A stretch of 10,577 nucleotides of DNA from an uncultured Actinomycetes bacterium. Its GTDB lineage: Bacteria; Actinomycetota; Actinomycetes; Mycobacteriales; Mycobacteriaceae. Positions 1-7,434 of this stretch are shown piece by piece. Under the pieces are notes generated by a model. It saw only the letters and a program-made list of their open reading frames with translations, had not been told where the DNA came from and did not search any database. Every line of letters begins with the position of its first letter. The first letter of the stretch is position 1. Made by a program: the position numbers and the translations under genes. The stretch covers positions 1-10,577 of the forward strand of contig CAIWCQ010000260.1 in assembly GCA_903911165.1 (NCBI GenBank), in the 5' to 3' direction.

Positions 1-454
1 GGTTGAACGGGTAGGTGAACGTTCCCCCCGGGGTGTTGTTGCAGCCCACGGCGAACGAGGACTGCAGGGTACCGGCCAGGGTCGCGGCGTCCCAGGTGTA
101 GACATCACGGGTCGCGATGATCGGGCCGTAGTAGACATCGCCGCATCGCAAACCATCCGGAACGTCAACGGTCATGGTGTACGAGCCGCCCACTCGCTGG
201 GCTTGGCCGTACCACTGGTAGGCCTTCGCGATCGGCATCGGTATGGCTGACACCACCGCGCACTGGTCCACACCGTCGGGTGGATTGCAGGAGGCGATCG
301 TGAAGATCCAGGTGTGGAAGTCGTAGCGGCCCTCGATATTGAGGTTGTAGTGCCCGATAGTCATGGCGGCGTTGGCTGTCGGCGCCAGTGCCACCGCCGC
401 CGGTGCCAGCATCGCGCCGAGCAGTGCCGCCCGCAGTGTGCGCAGCGTCCGCAT
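1..454 (-). CDS. Small exported mycobacterial protein (N-terminal part, cut by window edge)
   Basis: The reading frame is open from ATG at 454 to the window edge (151 codons), so the C-terminus is missing. The first 29-30 residues form a Sec-type signal peptide: an Arg-containing n-region (MRTLRTLR), an Ala/Leu-rich core, and a likely cleavage site after Ala-Asn-Ala. The mature part is rich in Tyr, Trp and Gly and contains four Cys (in IASCNP, DQCAV, LRCGD and VGCNN), which could form two disulfides outside the cytoplasm. It resembles a family of uncharacterised secreted mycobacterial proteins of about 150-160 residues carrying phrases like GRYDFHTW and PDGLRCGDVYYGP; this is recall, not a search. 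The start is well supported: AAGGAGG at 459-465 (minus strand) lies 4 bases before the ATG. It diverges from kup and no function can be assigned. Confidence 0.88.
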   Translation of the reverse strand, partial: MRTLRTLRAALLGAMLAPAAVALAPTANAAMTIGHYNLNIEGRYDFHTWIFTIASCNPPDGVDQCAVVSAIPMPIAKAYQWYGQAQRVGGSYTMTVDVPDGLRCGDVYYGPIIATRDVYTWDAATLAGTLQSSFAVGCNNTPGGTFTYPFN

Positions 455-458
455 CAGG

Positions 459-487
459 CCTCCTTCGTGTCCTTTGAGGAGAATCTA
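459..487 (-). promoter_or_regulatory. Promoter -10 box and ribosome binding site of the exported-protein gene
   Basis: Read on the minus strand, TAGATT (487 to 482) fits the mycobacterial -10 pattern TANNNT. A 6-base spacer would put transcription start at A475, giving a 21-base leader that contains AAGGAGG (465 to 459) just before the ATG at 454. No convincing -35 box is seen. Confidence 0.5.
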
Positions 488-523
488 GGCGCTGGCGGCC
501 CGAGTGCACGGTGGAATGGGCGA

Positions 524-562
524 TAGCATCCTTTCGGTCCAGCGAACCCCGCCAACGGAAGG
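524..562 (+). promoter_or_regulatory. Candidate -10 box (TAGCAT) and ribosome binding site (GGAAGG) of kup
   Basis: TAGCAT at 524-529 fits TANNNT, and transcription would then start near 536. GGAAGG at 557-562 lies 4 bases before GTG 567, the same spacing as in the divergent exported-protein gene. In-frame starts at GTG 504 and ATG 516 lack a Shine-Dalgarno sequence and would lie upstream of this transcription start. This is the main reason for choosing GTG 567. Confidence 0.4.
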
Positions 563-566
563 CCCT

Positions 567-2558
567 GTGAGCACAGATACGGCAGCGGCCCCACATCCGC
601 CTGCTCAGCCACTCCGCGGGGGGCTGCGGGCGGGCTTGGTGATCGGCGCCCTCGGAGTTGTCTTCGGCGATATCGGCACCAGCCCCATCTACACCCTGCA
701 GACGGTCTTCAACCCCGGCGATCCGCACCCGGTCCCGATCAATGTGAACAACGTCTATGGGGTGGTGTCGCTGATCTTCTGGTCGGTGATGGCCATCGTC
801 ACACTGACCTACGTCATGTTGGTGATGCGGGCAGACAATGACGGCGAGGGCGGGGTCATGGCCCTGATCACCCAGGTCCACCGGTTGGCGGACAAGTCCA
901 GTCCTCGCGTCGTCGCCGCGCTGTCCACCCTCGGAATCCTTGGTGCAGCACTGTTTTTCGGTGACAGCATGATCACTCCGGCGATCTCGGTGCTCTCCGC
1001 CGTCGAGGGCCTCAAGGTCGTCGATCCGGGACTGGCCGAACTCGTGGTGCCCATCACCGTGGTCATCGTCGTCGGACTGTTCTCGGTGCAGCGCCACGGC
1101 ACCGCGACGGTGGGCCGGTTCTTCGGCCCGGTGATGATCCTGTGGTTCGTCGTCATCGGGTTCTCCGGTGTGCGCGGCATCATGGGCCACCCGCAGATCC
1201 TGCGCGCACTGTCGCCGCTCTACGCCCTTGAGTTCATGGCCGATCACTTCCACATCGCCTTCTTCGCACTGGCCGCTGTCGTCCTGGCGGTCACGGGGGC
1301 CGAGGCGCTGTTTGCGGACATGGGCCACTTCGGCCGGGCGCCGATCACCCTCGCGTGGTTGGGCCTGGTGTTGCCGGCCTTGGTGCTCAACTACTTCGGG
1401 CAGGGCGCGTTGCTCATCGGCGACGAGAGCAACGTGAAGGCCCCGTTCTTCATGCTGTTCCCCGGCTGGGCACAGATTCCGATCATCGTGCTGTGCACAT
1501 TGGCGACCGTGATCGCCTCCCAGGCGGTAATCACCGGGGCGTATTCGATGGTCTCCCAGGCAGCCCAGGTCGGCTATCTGCCACGGATGCGGATCGCGCA
1601 CACCTCGGCGTCCTCCATCGGCCAGATCTACGTGCCGTGGGTCAACGGCCTGTTGATGGTGGCGGTCATCGTTCTGGTCTTGGCGTTCCGCAGTTCGGCG
1701 GCGCTCGGCTACGCCTACGGCATGGCGGTGACGGGGACCATCACCATCACCACGCTGCTCTTCCTGCACATCGCACGAATCCGGTGGGGGGTACCGCTGT
1801 GGCTGATTTTCCTCGGCGGCGGAGCCCTGCTGACCGTCGACCTGCTGTTCTTCGCGGCCAACCTGACCAAGCTGCTGCACGGCGCGTGGCTGCCGCTGCT
1901 GATCGGACTGATCGGCTTCACCGTCATGACCACCTGGCGGCGCGGCCGCGAGCTCGTCTTCGCCGCCAGGGAGAAGGCGGCAGAGCAGGCTCGGGGAAGG
2001 CTCAAGTCGCCGCCCACGCCGGGGTCAGAGCAGCTCGGGCCGCTGCGCGACTTCGTCCGCGATCTCGCCGAGCGCAGGCCAGTGCTGCCCCGTTTGCCGG
2101 GCACGGCGGTGTATCTCAACCGGGGCGGCGAGGCCGCCCCACTGGCCATGCGGGCCAACGTCGATCGGATCCACGTGTTGCAGGAGCACGTCCTGATCGT
2201 CTCGGTGGAGACCCAGCCGGTACCGCGGGTGCCCGATGCCGAACGCGTCACCGTTGAGGACCTCGGCTATCCCGATCACGGCATCTTTTACGTGGTGGTT
2301 CGGGTCGGCTACATGGAACGCCCGGACGTCCCCGCCGCACTCCGACTGGTCGATCCCGCACTGGCAGCGGGACCGATCGACGTGGACCACGCCACGTACT
2401 TCCTCTCCGACGTCAACCTGCGGGTCGGACCCGAACCGACGATGGCGGCCTGGCGCAAGCGACTGTTCGTCGCGATCTCCCGGATGACGTCCGACGCCGA
2501 GTACTTCGGGCTGCCGATGGACCGCACCATCATCATTGGCGCGCGAATCGAGATCTGA
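567..2558 (+). CDS. kup: Potassium uptake transporter, KUP/HAK/KT family
   Basis: A 663-residue inner-membrane potassium transporter; the family takes up K+ with protons. The family signature GDIGTSP is at residues 34-40 in the first helix, within GVVFGDIGTSPIY. About twelve hydrophobic segments follow through roughly residue 450, including the conserved stretches FFGDSMITPAISVLSAVEGL, TGAEALFADMGHFG, TGAYSMVSQA and TVDLLFFAANLTK. The acidic residues of these motifs, which the family uses for ion binding and coupling, are all present: Asp in GDIG, Glu in SAVEGL, Glu in TGAEAL and Asp in TVDLL. A cytoplasmic C-terminal domain of about 200 residues ends the protein, and total length is normal for bacterial Kup. 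The start is uncertain: GTG 567 is preferred for its GGAAGG, while GTG 504 (684 aa) and ATG 516 (680 aa) are in frame but lack ribosome sites. It is the first gene rightward and probably not part of the catabolic set downstream. Confidence 0.95.
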   Translation: MSTDTAAAPHPPAQPLRGGLRAGLVIGALGVVFGDIGTSPIYTLQTVFNPGDPHPVPINVNNVYGVVSLIFWSVMAIVTLTYVMLVMRADNDGEGGVMALITQVHRLADKSSPRVVAALSTLGILGAALFFGDSMITPAISVLSAVEGLKVVDPGLAELVVPITVVIVVGLFSVQRHGTATVGRFFGPVMILWFVVIGFSGVRGIMGHPQILRALSPLYALEFMADHFHIAFFALAAVVLAVTGAEALFADMGHFGRAPITLAWLGLVLPALVLNYFGQGALLIGDESNVKAPFFMLFPGWAQIPIIVLCTLATVIASQAVITGAYSMVSQAAQVGYLPRMRIAHTSASSIGQIYVPWVNGLLMVAVIVLVLAFRSSAALGYAYGMAVTGTITITTLLFLHIARIRWGVPLWLIFLGGGALLTVDLLFFAANLTKLLHGAWLPLLIGLIGFTVMTTWRRGRELVFAAREKAAEQARGRLKSPPTPGSEQLGPLRDFVRDLAERRPVLPRLPGTAVYLNRGGEAAPLAMRANVDRIHVLQEHVLIVSVETQPVPRVPDAERVTVEDLGYPDHGIFYVVVRVGYMERPDVPAALRLVDPALAAGPIDVDHATYFLSDVNLRVGPEPTMAAWRKRLFVAISRMTSDAEYFGLPMDRTIIIGARIEI

Positions 2559-2566
2559 CGCCCGGT

Positions 2567-2578
2567 TAGAGTTGGTTG
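2567..2578 (+). promoter_or_regulatory. Leaderless-type promoter: TAGAGT box 6 bases before ATG
   Basis: TAGAGT (2567-2572) matches TANNNT, and exactly 6 bases (TGGTTG) separate it from A of ATG 2579. The -10 box therefore ends at position -7 if transcription starts at the A of the start codon. No Shine-Dalgarno sequence precedes the ATG, which agrees with a leaderless mRNA. The box lies in the 20-base gap after kup, so this gene can be transcribed independently of kup. Confidence 0.55.
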
Positions 2579-3787
2579 ATGTCGGAGTCGACGACGTGCG
2601 CGATCGTCGGTGGCGGCCCCGCGGGCATGGTGCTTGGTCTGCTATTGGCCAGAGCCGGGGTCGAGGTCACCCTGCTGGAGAAGCACGCCGACTTCCTTCG
2701 CGACTTCCGTGGCGACACAGTGCATCCCAGCACCCTGCGGCTGATAGGTGACCTCGGGTTGTGGGATGAATTTTCCAAGGTTCCGCAGAGCCGGATCGAC
2801 CACCTGGGCATCGACGTGGCCGGCCGGCAGCTGACCCTGGTCGACTTTCGAAGGCTGGATCAGCCGCACCCGTACATCGCGATGGTGCCGCAATGGGATC
2901 TGCTGAACCTGCTCGCCGAGGCGGCCCGGGCCGAATCGACGTTCACCCTGAAAATGGAGCACGAGGTCACCGGACTGCTGCGCGAGGGCGACCGGGTGAG
3001 CGGGGTGCGGTTCCGCGGTCCCGCCGGTGAGGGTGAACTGACCGCCGTTCTCACGGTGGCCTGTGACGGTCGAACCTCGACGGTACGCAGCGAGTCCGGG
3101 CTGCCGATCCAGGAGTGGCCGGTGCCATTCGACGTGTGGTGGTTCAGGCTGCCCCGCGACGCCGACGCCGAGTACTCACTCGTCCCGCGCACCGCGCCGG
3201 GCCAGCTGTTAATCATGATTCCCCGCGAGGGCTACTTCCAGATGGCCTATTTGATCCCCAAGGGCAGCGACGAACGACTGCGGGCCCGCGGTCTGGAGGT
3301 CTTCCGCGACGAGGTCGCCGCGCTGGCCCCAGAGGCCGAGACCTCGCACCTGAAATCGTTCGATGACGTGAAGCTCCTTGACGTGAAACTCAACCGGCTC
3401 AAGCGCTGGCATACCGACGGCCTGCTGTGTATCGGCGACGCCGCGCATGCGATGTCGCCGATGGGCGGGGTCGGGATCAACATCGCGGTGCAGGACGCCG
3501 TCGGCGCGGCCACGTTACTGGCCGAACCGTTGCGCCGCCGGAATGTGACGGAGGCCGATCTCGTGGCGGTGCGCCGCCGCCGACTACCGGCGGCCGCTGT
3601 CACCCAGGCTTTGCAGCGGCTCATGCACCGCCGATTGGTGGTCCCGGTCTTTGCGGGTGCGGATGGGCAACCGCCCCGGGTGTTCGCCGCACTGCTGCAG
3701 AAGCTGCCCTGGCTGGCCGCGGTCCCGGCCCGCGTCATCGGGGTCGGCGTCCGGCCTGAACGGGCGCCCGCATTTGCGCGGCGCTGA
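2579..3787 (+). CDS. FAD-dependent oxidoreductase/monooxygenase, UbiH/PheA-TfdB (FAD_binding_3) type
   Basis: A 402-residue single-component flavoprotein of the class A (aromatic hydroxylase-like) fold. The dinucleotide-binding GGGPAG is at residues 11-16, followed by the strand-ending acidic residue in LLEKH. The DG motif is CDGRTSTVR at 162-170, with Asp163-Gly164. The second FAD-binding GD motif is IGDAAHAMSPMGGVGINIAVQDA, with Gly286-Asp287 and Pro294. Family members use NAD(P)H and oxygen to hydroxylate aromatic or polycyclic substrates, while some act as reductases or dehydrogenases; the substrate here is unknown. Arg41 and Arg44 after the first helix are typical of the family. ATG 2579 is chosen over the adjacent TTG 2576 because of the promoter geometry. 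The 99-base gap and separate control elements before the next gene mean co-transcription with the hydrolase is possible but not shown. Confidence 0.92.
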   Translation: MSESTTCAIVGGGPAGMVLGLLLARAGVEVTLLEKHADFLRDFRGDTVHPSTLRLIGDLGLWDEFSKVPQSRIDHLGIDVAGRQLTLVDFRRLDQPHPYIAMVPQWDLLNLLAEAARAESTFTLKMEHEVTGLLREGDRVSGVRFRGPAGEGELTAVLTVACDGRTSTVRSESGLPIQEWPVPFDVWWFRLPRDADAEYSLVPRTAPGQLLIMIPREGYFQMAYLIPKGSDERLRARGLEVFRDEVAALAPEAETSHLKSFDDVKLLDVKLNRLKRWHTDGLLCIGDAAHAMSPMGGVGINIAVQDAVGAATLLAEPLRRRNVTEADLVAVRRRRLPAAAVTQALQRLMHRRLVVPVFAGADGQPPRVFAALLQKLPWLAAVPARVIGVGVRPERAPAFARR

Positions 3788-3835
3788 CCAGCCAGGTGTC
3801 CGAGATCACTGCCGCCGCGCCGCGCCACCGACGCC

Positions 3836-3869
3836 AACCTACGGTATCGTAGGTTACTGACCGGTAACC
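3836..3869 (+). promoter_or_regulatory. Two interlocked inverted repeats, likely operator over the hydrolase promoter
   Basis: The first repeat has perfect 8-base arms, AACCTACG (3836-3843) and CGTAGGTT (3848-3855), around GTAT. The second, sharing the GGTT, has 6-base arms GGTTAC (3852-3857) and GTAACC (3864-3869) around TGACCG. Two overlapping TANNNT boxes, TATCGT (3845-3850) and TAGGTT (3850-3855), fall inside the first palindrome, so a bound dimeric repressor, TetR-like by the look of the sites, would cover the -10 region. The regulator is not in the window. Confidence 0.55.
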
Positions 3870-3870
3870 C

Positions 3871-3878
3871 AAGGAGGG
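3871..3878 (+). promoter_or_regulatory. Strong ribosome binding site AAGGAGGG of the hydrolase gene
   Basis: AAGGAGGG ends 8 bases before ATG 3887. It is among the best Shine-Dalgarno matches on the plus strand of the window and contrasts with the leaderless-type starts of the genes on either side. It begins one base after the second inverted repeat ends. Confidence 0.75.
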
Positions 3879-3886
3879 CTGGTTCC

Positions 3887-4783
3887 ATGACGGAATTGAA
3901 GTATCTCGAGCTCAACGGCGACCAGGTCGCCTATCAGGATTGCGGCCACGGTTCGGCTGTGTTGCTCATCCACGGGATGGGCGGCAGCTCGCAGACCTGG
4001 CGTGAGGTCATGCCGCACCTGGCGACGCGGCACCGGGTGATCGCGCCGGATCTGCTCGGCCACGGCCTGTCCGATAAGCCGCGAACCGATTACTCGCTCG
4101 GCGCGTTCGCGGTATGGCTGCGCGACCTCCTCGACCAACTCGGCATCTCACGCGTGACACTGGTCGGGCACTCCCTCGGCGGCGGCATCGCCATGCAATT
4201 CGCGCATCAGCATCCCGAGTACATCGAACGGCTGGTTCTGATCAGCAGCGGCGGCCTGGGGTCCGAACTCGGACACACTCTGCGGCTGATGTCAGCACCC
4301 GGAGCCGAATTCGTGCTGCCGATCATCGCTCCGCAGAAGGTCGTCGCCGCCGGCGAGCGATTGCGCGGATGGCTTGCCTCGCTGGGCGTGCGTAGCGCTC
4401 AAGCCGACGAAACCTGGAACGCCTACATTTCCCTTGCCGATCCGAATACCCGAGTCGCATTCCTGCGCACCTTGCGTTCGGTGGTCGACTACCGCGGCCA
4501 GGCCGTGAGCGCGTTCAACAAGATGCACTTCACCGCGGGCCTGCCCACCCTGCTGATCTGGGGTGAGCAGGACCGACTGATCCCGGTATCGCATGGTCGC
4601 GACGCCCACGAGGCGCTGCCCGGCAGCATGTTGGTGACGCTGCCGGGTGTCGGGCACTTCCCCCACGTCGAGGCGCCACTGGCGGTGACCGACACGTTGG
4701 ACGAATTCATCGCCGCCACCGCGGCTTGGCACTGGCATCGGCCGGCGCCGATCGACGACATTGCGGGCCTGACCCGCTGCTGA
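3887..4783 (+). CDS. Alpha/beta fold hydrolase (esterase/lactonase type)
   Basis: A 298-residue cytosolic alpha/beta hydrolase with no signal peptide. The oxyanion-hole motif HGMGG is at 29-33, and PDLLGHGLSDKP at 54-65 is typical of the group. The nucleophile elbow GHSLGG places the catalytic Ser at 96. The acid is probably Asp229 (GEQDR) and the base His257 (GVGHFPH), so the triad is intact. As far as I can recall it resembles M. tuberculosis Rv2715, which shares phrases such as HGQSDKPR.DYS and GHSLGGG.AMQFA. In a monooxygenase neighbourhood the simplest role is cleaving the ester or lactone made by the Baeyer-Villiger enzyme (inference). meta-Cleavage-product hydrolases and haloperoxidase-like enzymes share these motifs, so the reaction is not settled. 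The start is fixed by AAGGAGGG, and expression is probably controlled by the inverted repeats just upstream. Confidence 0.93.
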   Translation: MTELKYLELNGDQVAYQDCGHGSAVLLIHGMGGSSQTWREVMPHLATRHRVIAPDLLGHGLSDKPRTDYSLGAFAVWLRDLLDQLGISRVTLVGHSLGGGIAMQFAHQHPEYIERLVLISSGGLGSELGHTLRLMSAPGAEFVLPIIAPQKVVAAGERLRGWLASLGVRSAQADETWNAYISLADPNTRVAFLRTLRSVVDYRGQAVSAFNKMHFTAGLPTLLIWGEQDRLIPVSHGRDAHEALPGSMLVTLPGVGHFPHVEAPLAVTDTLDEFIAATAAWHWHRPAPIDDIAGLTRC

Positions 4784-4933
4784 GATCAGCGCGTGCCCGT
4801 TCTTGCCGATCCGATGAGGGGCGACGACCGATTCGCGACAGCCAGGCGGTCATCGATGGCCGAGATGCCAACCGGGCAGCCTCACGGCGCAGGAGTTCCG
4901 GCACGGTGATGCGCTCTGGCGCTAGCTCCGCCG

Positions 4934-4945
4934 TAGGGTGAGCGC
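4934..4945 (+). promoter_or_regulatory. Leaderless-type promoter: TAGGGT box 6 bases before GTG
   Basis: TAGGGT (4934-4939) fits TANNNT and lies exactly 6 bases (GAGCGC) before GTG 4946, so transcription starting at the G of the start codon would give a leaderless mRNA. No Shine-Dalgarno sequence stands at useful distance. The rest of the 162-base gap (4784-4945) holds no gene I can support, only a weak near-palindrome at 4848-4861. Confidence 0.5.
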
Positions 4946-6603
4946 GTGCCTGACATTCCTCCCGCGCTCACCGACACCGGCCACATCCATGAGGTGGCGA
5001 TCATCGGCGCCGGGCCCGGTGGGATCACCGCGGCGCACCTGCTGCGGCGTAACGGGATCGAGGACTTCGTCATCCTGGAACGGGCCGGGGACGTCGGCGG
5101 GACCTGGCGCGACAACCACTATCCCGGCCTGGCCGTCGACATCCCGTCGCTGTGGTACCAGTTCCCGTTCGCCCGCGACCCCAACTGGTCGCGACTGTTC
5201 GCCTCCGGCCCGGAGATCCACCGGTACCTGCGCGATGTCGCCGACCGGGAAGGCGTCTATCCGCACCTGCAGACCGACACCGAGGTGGTGCGCCAGGTGT
5301 GGGACGACGACCACGCGGTGTGGCGCCTCGAGATCGCGGACGGCCGCGTCGTCCGAGCGCGGTTCCTGATCAGTGCGGTCGGCGGTTATGTCAACGCCAA
5401 ACCCGATGTGCCGATCGACGGGATCGACGAATTCGGTGGGCGGGTCATGCGCCCGAACGACTGGGACGACTCCTATGACGTCGGTGGCAAACGGGTGGCG
5501 CTCATCGGAACCGGATCCAGCGGAGTGCAGATCGCCGGCGCGCTCGCCGGGGTGGCCGGCCAACTCGACGTGTATCAGCGCACGCCGGCCTGGGTGCTAC
5601 CGAAGATCGACTTCGAGATGAGTCCCCGGATGCGAACTGTGCTGAAAGTGCCGGGTGTGCTGCCGGCGGTCGATGCGGCCGGACGCTGGATGATGGACCT
5701 GCTCCTCGTCGCTCCGATTTGCCACCTGCTGTCGAGACTGTCCGAGCGAACCCTGAAGCGGGTGATGCCTGCCTACGACGCGTACTGCCGCACGCTGTAC
5801 CGCGGATTGTTGCGAGCAACCGTGCGCGACAAATCCATCCGGAGAAAACTGCTGCCCCGCTACGGCATCCTGGCCAAGCGCCCGGTGATCTCGAGTGCGT
5901 TCCTGCCTATCTTCAACCGGTCCGACACGGCCTTGGTTACCACGCCGATCGATCGGATCACCGCGACCGGGGTGCGAACCACCGATGGGATCGACCATCC
6001 CGTCGACCTGATCGTCACGGCTACCGGTTACCAGTTGTGGACCGATCCCGAAACCTACCGGCCCGGAACCATCATCGGCCGGGGCGGATTCGACCTCGCG
6101 GTGCACTACCGCACCCACGGACTGCAGAGTTACGCCGGCAGCGCGCACCCCGGCCTGCCGAATCGCTGGGAGTTGGTCGGCCCGGTCGGCTTCGTCGGCT
6201 TTGCGTGGTTCGACTACCTGCAGACGGTCACCACCCATGCGGTCCGTGTCATCGTCGAGACCCGCCGCCGCGGGGCGGCGGCCGCCGAAGTGACGCCCGC
6301 CGCCTTCGATGAACGCAACCGCAAACTTGAGCGCCAGGGCCGAGCCATGCGGCTCTACTTCACCGAGTGCAATCCCGGGCTGAACACCTACTTCGTCAAC
6401 TCCCTCGGGCAGGCCGTCTACTACCGGCCCGAAACCATCGCTGCATCAAGGAGATTCAGCCGAGCCTCCCCGCTGGCGGACTACGCGTTCACGGCCGGGG
6501 CGTTCACGGCCGGGGCGTTCACGGCCGGGGCATTCACGTCGGGGGCAGTCACGGCGGGGGCATTCACGCCCGAGCCGGCCCAGACCACCCGGGAGGTGTC
6601 CGC

Positions 6604-6607
<4 letters not shown>
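4946..6607 (+). CDS. Baeyer-Villiger-type flavin monooxygenase with variant fingerprint and repeat tail
   Basis: A 553-residue class B flavin monooxygenase; such enzymes use NADPH, FAD and O2 to turn ketones into esters or lactones. The FAD site GAGPGG is at 21-26, followed by GGTWRDNHYPGLAVDIPS, typical of the family. The NADPH site GTGSSG is at 188-193. Between them, at 163-174, is FGGRVMRPNDWD, which matches the fingerprint FxGxxxHxxxW(P/D) except that Arg169 replaces the His. The Lys-Arg pair at 311-312 aligns by eye with the catalytic Arg region of phenylacetone monooxygenase (KR followed by S..Y/F). The family fold seems to end near PLADYAF at about residue 514. A low-complexity tail of about 40 residues follows, made of AFTAG-like pentapeptides. 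The SDR start overlaps the stop by ATGA, indicating one operon. Typical alternatives are N-hydroxylating or S-oxidising activity, and the changed His makes the reaction uncertain. Confidence 0.93.
6485..6570 (+). repeat. 15-bp tandem repeat, five full copies plus a partial one, in frame
   Basis: Copies begin at 6485, 6500, 6515, 6530 and 6545, with a partial sixth at 6560. The first three are identical (GCGTTCACGGCCGGG), and the later ones carry a few substitutions. The unit is five codons, so copy-number change would keep the frame. It encodes AFTAG, AFTAG, AFTAG, AFTSG, AVTAG, AFT in the tail of the monooxygenase. The identical copies at the 5' end suggest recent slippage or duplication. 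Confidence 0.93.

Positions 6608-7430
<823 letters not shown>

Positions 7431-7434
<4 letters not shown>

Noticed and set aside
165..1880. Very long minus-strand open frame (571 codons) antisense to kup
   Set aside because: Its product is an Arg/Asp/Gln/His-rich string with no recognisable domain, typical of the shadow of a GC-rich gene; the opposite strand is clearly Kup, and its end overlaps the exported-protein gene in another frame.
2536..2541. TTGGCG as a -35 box for the FAD oxidoreductase promoter
   Set aside because: Spacing to TAGAGT is 25 bases, too long for a sigma-A type promoter; many mycobacterial promoters lack a clear -35.
4776..4796. Possible terminator hairpin CGCTG/CAGCG around the hydrolase stop codon
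   Set aside because: Arms are only 5 bases, overlapping the coding end, with no T-run; too weak to call.
4848..4861. Near-palindrome around CATCGATG upstream of the monooxygenase
   Set aside because: Only 14 bases with one mismatched pair, about 70 bases from the -10 box, with no second copy nearby; could be chance.
4707..4941. Small open frames on both strands across the 4784-4945 gap
   Set aside because: No ribosome sites, no recognisable domain, and Arg/Ser-rich composition as expected for random GC-rich frames.
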